IMG/VR virus record: IMGVR_UViG_3300009151_000500
Coordinates: 1-20,738 of that record
DNA length: 20,738 nucleotides
Reading direction: 5' to 3' (one strand)
DNA from: a virus
The notes under the pieces are model-generated. The model saw nothing but the letters and a program-made list of their open reading frames with translations. It was not told where the DNA came from and made no database searches. Each line of letters opens with the position of its first letter. Positions within the stretch are counted from its first letter, which is position 1. Of this stretch, positions 20,296 through 20,738 are shown piece after piece. The position numbers were made by a program, and so were the translations under genes.

Positions 20296-20738
20296 ATGCC
20301 GCTCAAGTCGGGGAAATCCCAGAAAACTATTAGCAAGAACATCAGCGAGATGGTCCATTCGGGCCATCCGCAAAATCAAGCTATTGCAGCGGCTCTATCC
20401 GAGGCTCGTAAAACCCGTGCCAACGGGGGCAGAATGGCATTTGCTAATCGCGGCAAAGTGCCTACCCCTGAAAACCTTCCGCCAGAAGATGAAATTATCT
20501 ATGGTTTGGCGCAGGGCCGCGTTGCAATGCCGCGTGAAAGGTTTCCTGACCAAGAAACCTATCAACGGTACTTAGGGTATCGAAACCAGTTTTTTCCAGA
20601 AAGTGCCCCTGCTACAAAGTCGTCTTCTGGAACAAGCTCTTTAATGGATTTCTTATTTGGCAAAGATGCGGGTTTTGATGATGTTTCAAAAACAATTAGA
20701 GGCTCGTACACTGGGCAAAACACCCAGTATCCATCTTC
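20296..20738 (+). CDS. Small basic phage protein, N-terminal part (runs off the window)
   Basis: AGGA at 20286-20289 is 6 bases before ATG 20296. The frame stays open to the edge: 147 complete codons with no stop. The N-terminus reads [20 protein letters not shown] followed by [19 protein letters not shown], a pattern I remember from small phage proteins ('MPLK.G.S..TISKNI..L...G.P..QA.AIAL'), often near terminase or portal genes and of unknown function. A middle part ([20 protein letters not shown], then [13 protein letters not shown]) and a Ser-rich stretch follow. If the remembered neighbourhood holds, packaging genes would start just beyond the window. It is basic at the N-terminus and acidic in the middle, with no membrane segment. 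Confidence 0.82.
   Translation, partial: MPLKSGKSQKTISKNISEMVHSGHPQNQAIAAALSEARKTRANGGRMAFANRGKVPTPENLPPEDEIIYGLAQGRVAMPRERFPDQETYQRYLGYRNQFFPESAPATKSSSGTSSLMDFLFGKDAGFDDVSKTIRGSYTGQNTQYPS

Noticed and set aside
20283-20333. A 16-codon frame starting at an ATG overlapping the endolysin stop
   Set aside because: It is very short, has no pattern, and is overlapped by the much better supported gene starting at 20296.
1-20738. tRNA genes, CRISPR arrays, insertion sequences or attachment sites
   Set aside because: Gaps between genes are too short (maximum 69 bases) and I saw no cloverleaf, spaced direct repeats, transposase or integrase.

Overview
The window is a stretch of the late (virion and lysis) region of a tailed dsDNA bacteriophage. 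All 28 genes I call lie on the + strand. They are packed with gaps of 0-15 bases or with TAATG/ATGA start-stop overlaps, and the longest non-coding stretch is 69 bases (3109-3177). The set of P22 gp4/T7 gp11-like adaptors, a P22 gp10-like nozzle, no tape measure and no tail tube or sheath points to a short-tailed (podovirus-like) phage. Several small proteins resemble families I associate with uncultured aquatic phages of Gram-negative bacteria; that is recollection, not a search result. No terminase, portal, polymerase, integrase, tRNA or CRISPR is visible, so taxonomy, host and lifestyle are open. Both window edges cut through genes.

Layout. (1) 2-3108, capsid block: the end of a virion protein, the major capsid protein, a 421-aa structural protein and a strikingly histidine-rich 155-aa protein, closed by a clear rho-independent terminator (3135-3166). 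(2) 3178-7745: two small basic proteins, two beta-rich virion proteins (230 and 668 aa), a first head-tail adaptor (228 aa) and a zinc-ribbon virion protein (245 aa). (3) 7747-12608: four consecutive fibre-like proteins with a fibre-assembly chaperone in the middle, plus a short GC-rich gene. (4) 12610-17794: a small membrane protein, a second adaptor, the nozzle, two virion proteins and another fibre-like protein. (5) 17801-20283, lysis block: a membrane-anchored coiled-coil protein, a GTA-type holin candidate, a calcineurin-like metallophosphoesterase and a GH108 endolysin. (6) 20296-end: the start of a small basic phage protein running off the window.

The most unusual aspect is modularity of the virion proteins. 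A few short beta-rich modules recur in otherwise unrelated proteins. One family is in the 421-aa, 668-aa and 269-aa proteins. A second is in the 668-aa, 245-aa and 762-aa nozzle proteins, where two copies bracket a third module type. A 55-residue C-terminal module is shared, about 73% identical by hand count, between the 603-aa and 269-aa fibre proteins, whose genes lie 8 kb apart. A further beta pattern is shared by the 421-, 230- and 258-aa proteins. I read this as accretion of interchangeable surface modules on a podovirus particle. Functions are assigned from remembered family patterns and visible motifs only.
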